Shown here piece by piece: positions 37,326 through 46,185 of a stretch of DNA of 64,000 bases (position 1 is its first letter; every line of letters begins with the position of its first letter). Origin of the DNA: Microbacterium sp. SY138 (GTDB lineage Bacteria; Actinomycetota; Actinomycetes; Actinomycetales; Microbacteriaceae); the NCBI RefSeq assembly GCF_039729145.1, contig NZ_CP155793.1, positions 2,542,001 to 2,606,000 of the forward strand, given 5' to 3'. The notes below the pieces were generated by a model that had not been told where the DNA came from, did not search any database, and worked only from the letters and a program-made list of their open reading frames with translations. The position numbers and the translations under genes are program-made.

Positions 37326-38216
37326 ATGGCACTCCCCCTCGCCCGCCCCGCGCACCGCCGCCACGATCCGCTGAAGCCGCGCACGTCGAACACCCTGCTG
37401 ATCGTCATGATCCTCTACGCGCTGTATACGCTCGTGCCCCTGGTGTGGCTGCTGTTCAGTTCGACCAAGACGCAGGCGGGACTCTTCAGCTCGTTCGGAC
37501 TGTGGCTCGCCGACGACTTCGCATTCTTCGACAACCTGGTCGCCACGTTCTCGTATCGCGACGGCATCTTCCTGCGCTGGCTCGGGAACACCCTCCTGTA
37601 CGTCGTGGTCGGCGCCGGGGGCGCGACGCTGCTCGCCACCATGGCCGGCTACGGACTCGCGAAGTTCCGCTTCCCCGGACGCCGTGCGGTGTTCGCCGTG
37701 GTCCTGGGCGCCGTGGCGGTGCCCGGCACCGCCCTCGCGGTCCCGACCTTCCTGCTGTTCAGCGAGCTCGGACTGACGAACACGCCGTGGGCGGTGATCA
37801 TCCCGTCCCTCATCAGTCCCTTCGGTCTGTACCTGATCTGGGTGTTCGCGTCGGAGTCGGTGCCGACCGAGCTGCTCGAGGCGGCCCGCATCGACGGCGC
37901 AGGAGAGTTCCGCACGTTCTTCACGATCTCGATGCGGCTGCTCGCGCCCGGCATCGTGACGGTCGCGCTGTTCACGGTGGTCGCCACCTGGAACAACTAC
38001 TTCCTGCCCCTGATCATGCTCTCGGACCCCGCCTGGTATCCGCTCACGGTCGGCTTGAACCAGTGGAGCGCCCAGGCCACCGGCGCGGGGTCCCAGCCCA
38101 TCTACAACCTCGTGATCATGGGCTCGCTGCTCACGATCGTGCCGATCGTCATCGCCTTCCTGCTGCTGCAGCGCTTCTGGCAGTCAGGTCTCACCGCGGG
38201 AAGCGTCAAGCAGTAG
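37326..38216 (+). CDS. Sugar ABC transporter permease, MalG/UgpE type
   Basis: Second membrane subunit, 296 residues. About six helices and an EAA loop, LLEAARIDGAGEFRTFFTIS, in the family position. It begins 1 bp after the first permease stop. With that permease it forms the heterodimeric channel fed by the binding lipoprotein encoded next. Confidence 0.92.
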   Translation: MALPLARPAHRRHDPLKPRTSNTLLIVMILYALYTLVPLVWLLFSSTKTQAGLFSSFGLWLADDFAFFDNLVATFSYRDGIFLRWLGNTLLYVVVGAGGATLLATMAGYGLAKFRFPGRRAVFAVVLGAVAVPGTALAVPTFLLFSELGLTNTPWAVIIPSLISPFGLYLIWVFASESVPTELLEAARIDGAGEFRTFFTISMRLLAPGIVTVALFTVVATWNNYFLPLIMLSDPAWYPLTVGLNQWSAQATGAGSQPIYNLVIMGSLLTIVPIVIAFLLLQRFWQSGLTAGSVKQ

Positions 38217-38283
38217 CTCCCCGTACCCCCTGCATCACCTCTGCGATCCGACGCTGGACCGCACCTCCCGAAAGGACACAGCA

Positions 38284-39636
38284 ATGAAGCACCTTCCCTC
38301 CCCGACGCGGCGCACCCTCGCGGTGCTCGCCGCAGGAACCGTGGCAGCGCTGGCGCTGGCCGGATGCAGCACCGGCGGCGACGCCGGCGCCGGCAACACG
38401 GGTTCCGGCTCGTTCGACTCCGTCGAAGCGGCGCTCGAGAAGGGCGGCGAGATCACGTACTGGTCGTGGACACCGTCGGCCGAGGCCCAGGTCGAGGCCT
38501 TCCAGAAGGAGTACCCGAACGTCAAGGTCAAGCTGGTGAACGCCGGCACCAACAACGAGGAGTACACCAAGCTGCAGAACGCCATCAAGGCGGGCTCCGG
38601 CGCTCCGGACGTCGTGCAGATCGAGTACTACGCGTTCCCGCAGTTCGCGCTGACGGACGCCTTCACCGACTTGTCGCAGTACGGGTTCGCCGACTTCGAG
38701 GACGACTACACCGCCTCCACCTGGAACTCCGTCACCGACGGCGACGCGATCTACGGTCTGCCGCAGGATTCCGGCCCCATGGCCCTGTTCTACAACAAGA
38801 CCGTGTTCGATGCGGCCGGTGTCGCCGTCCCCACCACCTGGGACGAGTACTACGAGGCCGCCAAGGCGATCCACGCGGCGAACCCCGACGCGTACATCAC
38901 CAACGACACGGGAGATGCGGGCTTCGCGACCTCGATGATCTGGCAGGCCGGGGGAAAGCCGTTCGAGACCTCCGGCACCGACGTCACGATCGACCTGCAG
39001 GACACCGGCTCGAAGAAGTGGACCGAGAACTGGAACCGCCTCGTCGAGGAGGACCTGCTGGCCCCGTACGGCAGCTGGAGCGACGAATGGTTCCGCGCCC
39101 TCGGCGACGGCAGCCTGGCGAGCCTCGTGATCGGCGCGTGGATGCCCGCGAACCTCATCTCCGGTGCCCCTGACGGCGCCGGAGACTGGCGCGTCGCGCC
39201 GATGCCGACGTACGACGGTTCCCCGGCGAGCGCGGAGAACGGCGGGGGCGGGCAGGCCGTCACGAAGCAGAGCAAGAACCCGGAGCTGGCGGCGGGCTTC
39301 CTGTGGTGGCTGAACAACTCCGAGGAGAGCATCTCAATCGCCCTCGAGTCCGGCGGATTCCCGTCGACGACCGCGGAGCTGTCCAGCACGGAGTTCCTCG
39401 CCGAGGCGCCGGAGTACTTCGGCGGCCAGAAGATCAACGAGGTCCTCGCGGCCGCGGCCGATGACGTGGTCGAGGGCTGGAGCTACCTGCCCTACCAGGT
39501 GTACGGGAACAGCATCTTCGGCGACACCGTCGGCCAGTCGTACCAGAACGGCACCGACCTGAACGAGGGCCTCACCGCCTGGCAGGACGCGCTGGTCGAG
39601 TACGGCAACTCCCAGGGCTTCAGCGTCAACAAGTGA
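38284..39636 (+). CDS. Sugar ABC transporter substrate-binding lipoprotein
   Basis: Extracellular solute-binding protein (family 1) of 450 residues. The signal peptide ends with the lipobox LALAGC, giving Cys28 as lipidation site, followed by a Gly/Ser linker. The mature part has the usual opening EITYWSWTPSAEAQVEAFQK and aromatic-rich sites typical of oligosaccharide binders (WQAGGKPF, NGGGGQAVTKQSKNPELAAG). CGAAAGGACA stands before the ATG. With the adjacent GH35 enzyme it is expected to capture beta-galactosides or galacto-oligosaccharides. Confidence 0.93.
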   Translation: MKHLPSPTRRTLAVLAAGTVAALALAGCSTGGDAGAGNTGSGSFDSVEAALEKGGEITYWSWTPSAEAQVEAFQKEYPNVKVKLVNAGTNNEEYTKLQNAIKAGSGAPDVVQIEYYAFPQFALTDAFTDLSQYGFADFEDDYTASTWNSVTDGDAIYGLPQDSGPMALFYNKTVFDAAGVAVPTTWDEYYEAAKAIHAANPDAYITNDTGDAGFATSMIWQAGGKPFETSGTDVTIDLQDTGSKKWTENWNRLVEEDLLAPYGSWSDEWFRALGDGSLASLVIGAWMPANLISGAPDGAGDWRVAPMPTYDGSPASAENGGGGQAVTKQSKNPELAAGFLWWLNNSEESISIALESGGFPSTTAELSSTEFLAEAPEYFGGQKINEVLAAAADDVVEGWSYLPYQVYGNSIFGDTVGQSYQNGTDLNEGLTAWQDALVEYGNSQGFSVNK

Positions 39637-39705
39637 CCCCGCGGCTGAGCCGGCCCGGTCCCCGCCGGGCCGGCTCCGCCCGCCTCATCGAAAGCACCAC
39701 GACAC

Positions 39706-41445
39706 GTGACCTCCTTCTCCCTCGGCGACACCGACTTCCTCCGCGACGGACAGCCGCACCAGGTGATCTCCGGCGCCATCCACTACTTCCGCGTGCACCC
39801 CGACCAGTGGCGCGACCGCATCCGCAAAGCCCGACTGATGGGACTGAACACGATCGAGACCTACGTCGCCTGGAACGCGCACGAACCTCGGCGCGGAGAG
39901 TGGGACGCTAGTGGATGGAACGATCTGGGGCGCTTCCTCGACCTGGTGCACGCCGAGGGCCTCGACGCGATCGTGCGCCCCGGCCCCTACATCTGCGCCG
40001 AGTGGCACAACGGCGGACTGCCGGTGTGGCTCACGGGCAGCGTCGAAGGACTGCGCTCCTCCGCTCCGGCCTTCCTCGCCGAGGTAACCGCCTACCTGCG
40101 CCGCGTGTACGACATCGTCGCACCGCGGCAGATCGACCACGGTGGGCCGGTGATCCTGGTGCAGATCGAGAACGAGTACGGCGCCTACGGCGCCGACCGC
40201 GCCTATCTCGAGTCGCTGGTGACCACGACTCGCGATGCCGGGATCACCGTTCCGCTGACGACCGTGGATCAGCCCGTCGATCGGATGCTGAGCGACGGAA
40301 GCCTCCCCGGGCTGCACAAGACCGGATCCTTCGGCTCCCGGAGCACCGAACGGCTCGCCACCCTGCGCCGCCATCAGCCCACGGGTCCGCTGATGTGCGC
40401 GGAGTTCTGGGACGGATGGTTCGACTGGTGGGGCGGCGTGCATCACACGACCGATGTCGCCGCGGCCGCCGCCGACCTCGACGAGCTGCTGGCGGCCGGC
40501 GCCTCGGTCAACATCTACATGTTCCACGGCGGCACCAACTTCGGGCTGACCAACGGCGCGAACGACAAGGGGCGCTACCTGCCCCTGGTGACCTCCTACG
40601 ACTACGACGCCCCGCTCGATGAGACGGGGAACCCGACGGAGAAGTTCTTCGCCTTCCGCGAGGTGATCGCCCGCTACGCGCCGGTGCCCGACGAGGTGCC
40701 CGCGGCGGCCGAGGCGTCCCCCGCGTTCGAGGTTCCGCTTCGAGCGGCGGGACCGTGGACCGATGTCGCGGGGGCTGCGCCGACCACCGCCCTGCCGCAG
40801 ACCTTCGACGAGCTCGGACATCTGAGCGCCCTCGTACGTTACGACACCGAGCTGCCGGCAGGAGCGGGCGGGCTCCTCGTCGTCGACGACGTGCGCGACC
40901 TGGCTTGGGTGAGCGTCGACGGTCACCCGGTCGGCACACTCGCCCGCACTCGGCACGACCGCGCGATCCGGATCCCGGATGGCCGCAGCCTCCGCATTCT
41001 CGTCGAGGATCAGGGGCGCGTGAACTACGACCGTCGTCTGGGCGAGGAGAAGGGGCTGATCGGCGAGATCACCCTCGACGGTGCGCCCGTGACGGGCTGG
41101 CGAGCGACGACCCTGGATGTCGCGGAGATCGCCGCGGAGATCGATGCGGACGGCGGCCGCGAGCGCGGCCGGGAGGTCGGTCCCGCCGCGTGGACGGCCG
41201 AGTTCTCCCTGGATGCCCCTGCGGATCTCTTCGTCGACACCGCATCGTGGAGCAAGGGCTACGCGTTCGTGAACGGATTCTTCCTCGGTCGATATTGGCG
41301 CAACGGCCCGCAGCGCACGCTCGCCGTGCCCGCACCCGTCACCCGAGCGGGCGCCAATCACCTCGTCGTGCTGGAGCTCGAAGACGTGCTGCAGCCGCGC
41401 GCCGTCTTCGTCGGAGCCCCCGCGCTCGGCGACACGGAGGAATAG
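39706..41445 (+). CDS. Glycoside hydrolase family 35 beta-galactosidase
   Basis: Beta-galactosidase of 579 residues, retaining mechanism. The GH35 catalytic barrel occupies residues about 1-330: ISGAIHYFRVHPDQW, GPYICAEWHNGGLPVWL, the acid/base Glu in IENEYGAYG and the nucleophile Glu in MCAEFWDGWFDWWG; FHGGTNFG closes the site. C-terminal beta domains follow (WSKGYAFVNGFFLGRYW). No signal peptide is seen, so it works inside the cell on imported galactosides. The start is GTG at 39706 with a weak ribosome binding site, 69 bp after the binding-protein gene. Confidence 0.94.
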   Translation: MTSFSLGDTDFLRDGQPHQVISGAIHYFRVHPDQWRDRIRKARLMGLNTIETYVAWNAHEPRRGEWDASGWNDLGRFLDLVHAEGLDAIVRPGPYICAEWHNGGLPVWLTGSVEGLRSSAPAFLAEVTAYLRRVYDIVAPRQIDHGGPVILVQIENEYGAYGADRAYLESLVTTTRDAGITVPLTTVDQPVDRMLSDGSLPGLHKTGSFGSRSTERLATLRRHQPTGPLMCAEFWDGWFDWWGGVHHTTDVAAAAADLDELLAAGASVNIYMFHGGTNFGLTNGANDKGRYLPLVTSYDYDAPLDETGNPTEKFFAFREVIARYAPVPDEVPAAAEASPAFEVPLRAAGPWTDVAGAAPTTALPQTFDELGHLSALVRYDTELPAGAGGLLVVDDVRDLAWVSVDGHPVGTLARTRHDRAIRIPDGRSLRILVEDQGRVNYDRRLGEEKGLIGEITLDGAPVTGWRATTLDVAEIAAEIDADGGRERGREVGPAAWTAEFSLDAPADLFVDTASWSKGYAFVNGFFLGRYWRNGPQRTLAVPAPVTRAGANHLVVLELEDVLQPRAVFVGAPALGDTEE

Positions 41446-41634
41446 TCCCCGCGCGGGAGGCGGGCGGACCGCTCACGTCAGCGGCACCGGTGTCGCGTCC
41501 ACCATCGTCCCCTCGATCCCGACCCGCATCATCGTGCAGACGGGCTGCCGTCGCCGATCCGTGGGAGACCCGGGGCCGGGTCCCGCTGCGAGATGACACG
41601 CGAAACACGCGCACAGCAAACACTCAGGAAGGCG

Positions 41635-41668
41635 TAAACTCGCCCGGGTCCCCCGGTATACCGGGGAC
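41635..41668 (+). promoter_or_regulatory. -10 hexamer and palindrome before the MHS symporter
   Basis: TAAACT (41635-41640) is a fair -10. Just downstream, 41648-41668 is a near-perfect inverted repeat, GTCCCCCGGTATACCGGGGAC, placed over the expected +1 to +20 region. It could be a repressor operator or a 5'-UTR hairpin. Confidence 0.5.
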
Positions 41669-41685
41669 TCGATCGGAGGAGCTTC

Positions 41686-43146
41686 ATGAGTACTGCCACT
41701 GCGCCCGCGAATCCTCGCTCGCGCGTCATCACCGCGAGCCTGGTCGGCACCACGATCGAGTTCTACGACTTCTACGCGTACGCGACGGCGGCCGTGCTCG
41801 TGTTCCCGGTGCTGTTCTTCCCCACCGGCGACGACACCACCTCGCTCCTCTCCTCGTTCGCGGTGTTCGGTGCGGCGATGGTCGCCCGTCCGATCGGCGC
41901 GGTGGTCTTCGGCCACTTCGGCGACAAGTTCGGGCGCAAGGCCACGCTCGTGGCATCACTGCTGACGATGGGCATCGCGACCTTCGTGATCGGCCTGTTG
42001 CCGACCTACCAGGACATCGGGTGGTGGGCCGCCCTGCTGCTGCTGATCCTGCGACTCGCTCAGGGCTTCGCGCTCGGCGGCGAGTGGTCGGGCGCGGCAC
42101 TGGTCGCCACCGAGAATGCGCCGAAGGGCAAGCGCGCCTGGTACGGCACCTTCCCGCAGCTGGGCGCGCCGCTGGGCTTCATCATCGCCAACTTCCTCTT
42201 CCTCGCGATCAACTGGCTGCTGCCGCACGCCGAGAACCCGGTCCTGAAGTCCGAGGCGTTTCTCTCCTGGGGCTGGCGCATCCCGTTCCTGTTCTCCGCA
42301 GTGATGGTCATCATCGGCCTGTGGGTGCGGCTCAAGCTCGTCGAGTCCGACACCTTCAAGAAGGCGGAGACGAAGGGCGTGATCCGCAAGCTCCCGCTCG
42401 CGACCGTGTTCCGTCACCACTGGAAGCAGCTCATCCTCGGCACGTTCATCATGCTGGCGACGTACGTGCTGTTCTACCTGATGACGAACTTCACCCTCGC
42501 CTACGGAACCAAGGCCGCCTCGCTCGAGACCGCCACCGCCGCCGCGAAGGCCGCTGCCGAGGCGACCGGCGCCCCGTTCGACCCGATCAAGTTCGCGGCC
42601 CAGTTCTATCCCGGTCTCGGCTTCGGCTACACCGACTTCGTGCTGATGCAGATCATCGGCGTGGTGTTCTTCGGCATCTTCACGCTGCTCTCCGGTCCGA
42701 TCGCCGATGCGGTCGGCCGACGGAAGCTGCTGCTGTGGGTCACCGGGACCATCATCGTGTTCGGTCTCACGTTCAACGCCTTCCTCCTGCCCGCGGTCGA
42801 CCCGAAGTTCACGGGTGCGCTCACCCAGGCGTTCCTCGTGTTCGGGTTCATGCTGATGGGCGCGACGTTCGGCCCGATGGGCGCTCTGCTTCCCGAGCTG
42901 TTCCCGACCAACGTGCGCTACACGGGGTCGGCGATCGCCTACAACGTCTCGTCGATCCTCGGCGCCGCGGTGGCCCCGCTCATCGCGCTGAAGCTGTGGG
43001 AGGTGGCCGGCGGCGCTCCGTGGCTGGTGGGTCTGTACCTGTCCGCGATGGGTGTGCTCACGTTCATCGCGCTGATCCTCTCCCCCGAGACCAAGGACCA
43101 CGACTACGACGACGACCTCGGCGTCGCGGCGGCCGTCGAGCTGTGA
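41686..43146 (+). CDS. MFS transporter, metabolite:H+ symporter (MHS) family
   Basis: Proton symporter of 486 residues. The MHS features are ASLVGTTIEFYDFYAYATAA in helix 1 and the loop GHFGDKFGRKATLVASLLTM, then RLAQGFALGGEWSGAALVA. An extended loop in the second half (about residues 275-310) is rich in Ala and charged residues. The family takes up carboxylates such as shikimate, 2-oxoglutarate, citrate or osmolytes (ProP); the present substrate is unknown. CGGAGGAG precedes the ATG. It does not seem part of the beta-galactosidase operon, from which 240 bp and its own promoter separate it. Confidence 0.9.
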   Translation: MSTATAPANPRSRVITASLVGTTIEFYDFYAYATAAVLVFPVLFFPTGDDTTSLLSSFAVFGAAMVARPIGAVVFGHFGDKFGRKATLVASLLTMGIATFVIGLLPTYQDIGWWAALLLLILRLAQGFALGGEWSGAALVATENAPKGKRAWYGTFPQLGAPLGFIIANFLFLAINWLLPHAENPVLKSEAFLSWGWRIPFLFSAVMVIIGLWVRLKLVESDTFKKAETKGVIRKLPLATVFRHHWKQLILGTFIMLATYVLFYLMTNFTLAYGTKAASLETATAAAKAAAEATGAPFDPIKFAAQFYPGLGFGYTDFVLMQIIGVVFFGIFTLLSGPIADAVGRRKLLLWVTGTIIVFGLTFNAFLLPAVDPKFTGALTQAFLVFGFMLMGATFGPMGALLPELFPTNVRYTGSAIAYNVSSILGAAVAPLIALKLWEVAGGAPWLVGLYLSAMGVLTFIALILSPETKDHDYDDDLGVAAAVEL

Positions 43147-43147
43147 T

Positions 43148-43182
43148 CCTGCGGCCGTGACGATTCACGTCACGGCCGCAGG
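43148..43182. terminator. 15-bp perfect hairpin between convergent genes
   Basis: CCTGCGGCCGTGACG and CGTCACGGCCGCAGG with a 5-nt loop. It starts 2 bp after the MHS transporter stop and extends into the last codons of the HAD gene. It is long and GC-rich without a U-run, and probably works in both directions. Confidence 0.75.
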
Positions 43183-43793
43183 AACTCCTCGATCGCGGCG
43201 ATGGTGGTCGCGTTGTCGAGGTGTCGCACGGCGCGGATCCCCACCGCCTCGGCACCGTCGACCGATACCTGATGGTCGTCGATGAACAGCACGTCGCCCG
43301 GGTCGGCGCCCATGCGCTGGAGTGCTCGTCGGTAGGCCTCGGGATCCGGCTTGTTCACGCCCTGCTCGTGGCTGTAGCAGATCGGGTCGAACACCTCGGA
43401 GAAGCCGAAGCGGCGCTCCTCCTCCTCGCGCGCGCCATCGGCGGAGTTGGAGAGGATCGCTGTTCCCGCCCGCGCCGAGAGCGTGCGCGCGTACGCGATC
43501 AGGTCGTGGTTGCCGGTGCTGCAGTAGGCATCCCAGAAGTCTGCGCGCATCGCGCGGCGCTGGACCTCGTCGAGACCGAGCGCCGTGCCCACCGCCGTCC
43601 AGAAAGCGGGTTCTGTGCCGACGGTGACATCGATCGGCGGAAGATCGGCCTCTGCGATGCGCACCTCGAAAGCGGAGGGTTCGAGACCGACCACCGCACG
43701 CCAGCGCTCCCACCACTGCTGCTGCCAGGCATCGTCGTCGACGACCTCCAGCACTCCCCCGATGTCGAACAGGATCCACTTCTTCGTCGGCAT
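43170..43793 (-). CDS. HAD family hydrolase
   Basis: Phosphatase-type hydrolase of 207 residues, HAD subfamily IA. Motif I is ILFDIGGVLEV (nucleophile Asp; Gly at the usual second Asp, as in YihX-like members), motif II is AILSNSADG, the motif III Lys is in EQGVNKPDPEAYRRAL and motif IV is VLFIDDHQVSVDGAEAVGIR. The ATG at 43793 follows GGGGGG; its last codons lie inside a terminator-like stem. It is divergent from a small HTH gene across a duplicated GTCAA-N6-TTGAC site, which suggests joint regulation. The substrate is probably a small phosphate ester. Confidence 0.88.
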   Translation of the reverse strand: MPTKKWILFDIGGVLEVVDDDAWQQQWWERWRAVVGLEPSAFEVRIAEADLPPIDVTVGTEPAFWTAVGTALGLDEVQRRAMRADFWDAYCSTGNHDLIAYARTLSARAGTAILSNSADGAREEEERRFGFSEVFDPICYSHEQGVNKPDPEAYRRALQRMGADPGDVLFIDDHQVSVDGAEAVGIRAVRHLDNATTIAAIEEFLRP

Positions 43794-43809
43794 CCCCCCA
43801 GACTGCCAC

Positions 43810-43853
43810 GTCAACATGTATTGACATTCGCGGACACGTCAACGATGATTGAC
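43810..43853. promoter_or_regulatory. Twin GTCAA-N6-TTGAC inverted repeats in a divergent promoter
   Basis: GTCAACATGTATTGAC (43810-43825) and GTCAACGATGATTGAC (43838-43853) are two inverted repeats with identical 5-bp arms, 28 bp apart. A TTGACA (43821-43826), 17-bp spacer, GATGAT (43844-43849) promoter for the HTH gene has its -35 in the first repeat and its -10 in the second. The region is shared with the divergent HAD gene. Confidence 0.7.
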
Positions 43854-43867
43854 GCAGGAGGTCCATC

Positions 43868-44074
43868 ATGACAATGCCGACCGCGATCGCACAGGACGAC
43901 GGCAGCGAGCCCCTGGCCGCGCTGCACCGGCTCGCCGAGGTGCGCAAGGAGGTGGCCCGTGCCGAGGAGGCGAACGTGCGTCGCGCGCGGAACCTCGGGT
44001 ACTCCTGGCAGGCGATAGCCAGCGCCCTCGGCGTGAGCAAGCAGGCGGCTCATCGGCGATTCGGCCGGTCCTGA
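43868..44074 (+). CDS. Small helix-turn-helix protein
   Basis: Protein of 68 residues. A charged helix (LHRLAEVRKEVARAEEANVR) leads into a sigma-region-4-like helix-turn-helix, LGYSWQAIASALGVSKQAAH, and the chain ends RRFGRS. The form WxxIAxxLGVSKQAAHRRF is common in short actinobacterial regulators, some of which lie beside Clp-N proteins. AGGAGG ends 6 nt before the ATG at 43868. Its promoter overlaps two inverted repeats, which suggests autoregulation. The target set is unknown; the divergent HAD gene is the most likely partner. Confidence 0.8.
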   Translation: MTMPTAIAQDDGSEPLAALHRLAEVRKEVARAEEANVRRARNLGYSWQAIASALGVSKQAAHRRFGRS

Positions 44075-44162
44075 ACCCGCGATATGCCGCATACAGCCGC
44101 TCCATAGGATTCGACCGCGAACGAAGTACGGTCGAAGTACCATCTCCAGATAGAGGTCCCGC

Positions 44163-46049
44163 ATGTCCGGTTCGGCGACAGCACGCCGCCGCGGACGTGG
44201 CGCACAGCCCGAAGGCCCCCGCGCCACCTTCCGTCAGCTCCTCCCCTTCCTCTTCGAACACAAGCGCACCCTCATCGTGGTCGCGGTGCTCAGCGTCATC
44301 GGCGCCGCGACCTCGCTCGTGCAGCCGTTGCTCGTGGGCCAGGTCATCGAGGCCGTGCAGTCCGACACCGGTATCGGGATCCTGGTGTGGCTGCTCGTCG
44401 GCTTCGTGATCGTGTCATCGGTCATCTCCGGCTTCCAGCACTACCTGCTCCAGCGCACCGGCACCGCGGTCGTGTACTCGAGCCGCCGCAAGCTGATCGC
44501 CCGCATCCTGCACCTGCCGACCTCGGAGTTCGATGCCCGCCGCACCGGCGACCTCGTCTCCCGCGTCGGCACCGACACGACGCTGCTCTACGCCGTGCTC
44601 ACCCAGGGCCTCGCCGATGCCGTCGGCAGCGCCGTGCTCTTCCTCGGCGCGCTCATCGCGATGCTCGTGATCGACCCGATCCTGCTGCTGCTCATCGTCG
44701 TGGTGATCGGCATCTCGGTCGCCGTCGTCGTGCTGCTGAGCGGACGCATCCGCGCCGCGTCGACCGCGCAGCAGGAGAAGGTCGGCGAGCTGGCTTCCGG
44801 CGTGGAGCGCGCGGTCGGCTCGATCCGCACCATCCGTGCCTCGGGAGCCACCGAACGGGAGACCACCGCCGTGTCGGGCCTCGCCTCCGACGCCTACGGC
44901 ATCGGCGTGCGCATCGCCAAGATCTCCTCGATGGTCGTTCCCGTCTCCGGCATCGCCCTGCAGCTGTCGCTGCTCGTGGTGCTCGGGGTGGGCGGATTCC
45001 GGGTGGCCGCGGGAGCGATCACGATCGCCTCGCTGATCTCGTTCATCATGTTCCTGTTCCTGCTCGTGATGCCGCTGGCCACGACATTCGGCGCGATCAC
45101 CTCGGTCAACCAGGCTCTCGGTGCGCTCGGCCGCATCCAGGAGGTTCTCGACCTGCCCACCGAGTCGCAGGACGACGAGAAGATCGCGGCCTCGCTGCCG
45201 CGCGAGACCGCTGCGGCGGACGCACCGGCCATCGAGTTCCGCGACGTGCGCTTCCACTACCCTGCGAACGTCGTCGCCGCCCGTCAGGCCGCGGCCAAGG
45301 AGGCGCGCACGCTGCTCGCCGATGCGCACCTGGAAACCGCGGAGGACGCCGCCCCCGCCGTGCAGGACCACGAGGTGCTCCGCGGCGTGTCGTTCGCCGT
45401 GCCGCAGGGCTCCCGCGTCGCCCTGGTCGGCCCCAGCGGCGCGGGGAAGAGCACGATCCTCTCGCTGATCGAGCGCTTCTACGACCCGACCGGCGGCTCG
45501 ATCCGCCTGCACGGCCACGACGCGCGCACCTACCCGCGCGACGAGCTGCGCGCCCACTTCGGTTACGTCGAGCAGGATGCGCCGACGCTGGCCGGCACGC
45601 TCGCCGAGAACCTGCGGCTCGCCTCTCCCGAAGCGACGGACACCGACTGCGAACGGGTGCTGCGCGCCGTGAACCTCGGCGACGTGCTCGAGCGCGATCC
45701 GCTCGGCATCGAAGCCCCCGTCGGCGAAGACGGCGTGATGCTGTCGGGCGGTGAGCGTCAGCGTCTCGCGATCGCGCGCGCCCTGCTCACGGACGCCCCG
45801 ATCCTGCTGCTCGACGAGTCGACGTCATCGCTCGACGGCGTGAACGAGCAGCGCATGCGGGAAGCCATCGATGCCGTGTCGACCGACCGCACGCTCATCG
45901 TGATCGCGCACCGCCTCTCGACGGTCGTCGACAGCGATCTCATCGTGGTGCTGCAGGACGGCGTCGTCGTCGGCCAGGGCACGCACGCCGAGCTCGTGGA
46001 GTCGACGCCGCTGTACCGCGACCTCGCGCGACACCAGCTGCTCACCTGA
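44163..46049 (+). CDS. ABC exporter, fused permease and ATPase
   Basis: Half-transporter of 628 residues expected to homodimerise. The N-terminal membrane domain has six helices (residues about 30-320); the ATPase has Walker A GPSGAGKST, signature LSGGERQRLAIARALL, Walker B ILLLDEST and H-loop IAHRLST. Between the A-loop (VRFHYPAN) and the start of the next strand (VLRGVSF) there is an unusual insert of about 35 residues, Ala/Glu-rich and probably helical. Substrates of this multidrug/lipid class cannot be read from sequence. AGAGG precedes the ATG; upstream there are two CGAAGTAC copies (about 44120-44139) that could be a regulatory site. Confidence 0.9.
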   Translation: MSGSATARRRGRGAQPEGPRATFRQLLPFLFEHKRTLIVVAVLSVIGAATSLVQPLLVGQVIEAVQSDTGIGILVWLLVGFVIVSSVISGFQHYLLQRTGTAVVYSSRRKLIARILHLPTSEFDARRTGDLVSRVGTDTTLLYAVLTQGLADAVGSAVLFLGALIAMLVIDPILLLLIVVVIGISVAVVVLLSGRIRAASTAQQEKVGELASGVERAVGSIRTIRASGATERETTAVSGLASDAYGIGVRIAKISSMVVPVSGIALQLSLLVVLGVGGFRVAAGAITIASLISFIMFLFLLVMPLATTFGAITSVNQALGALGRIQEVLDLPTESQDDEKIAASLPRETAAADAPAIEFRDVRFHYPANVVAARQAAAKEARTLLADAHLETAEDAAPAVQDHEVLRGVSFAVPQGSRVALVGPSGAGKSTILSLIERFYDPTGGSIRLHGHDARTYPRDELRAHFGYVEQDAPTLAGTLAENLRLASPEATDTDCERVLRAVNLGDVLERDPLGIEAPVGEDGVMLSGGERQRLAIARALLTDAPILLLDESTSSLDGVNEQRMREAIDAVSTDRTLIVIAHRLSTVVDSDLIVVLQDGVVVGQGTHAELVESTPLYRDLARHQLLT

Positions 46050-46061
46050 CGCACGACAACA

Positions 46062-46120
46062 CGAAGGCGGGACGTCGGAGACCACTCAGCCATGGGTTCG
46101 TCTCTGATGTCCCGCCTTCG
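46062..46120. terminator. Long hairpin between ABC exporter and pckG
   Basis: CGAAGGCGGGAC (46062-46073) pairs with GTCCCGCCTTCG (46109-46120), with an inner GAGAC/GTCTC stem (46078-46082, 46100-46104). It lies between convergent genes and probably ends transcription from both sides. CGGGTTTG follows on the plus strand. Confidence 0.7.
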
Positions 46121-46185
46121 CGGGTTTGCGGGGCACGAAGCCCCGAGGGTGCCGGCTCCCCCGAACCGGCACCGGTCTGGGGGAA

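Noticed and set aside
35261..37408. Extension of the galactoside LacI gene to a 715-residue protein
   Set aside because: The extra 370 residues are antisense to the first permease gene and cross the double operator; the LacI domain begins normally after GTG 36298.
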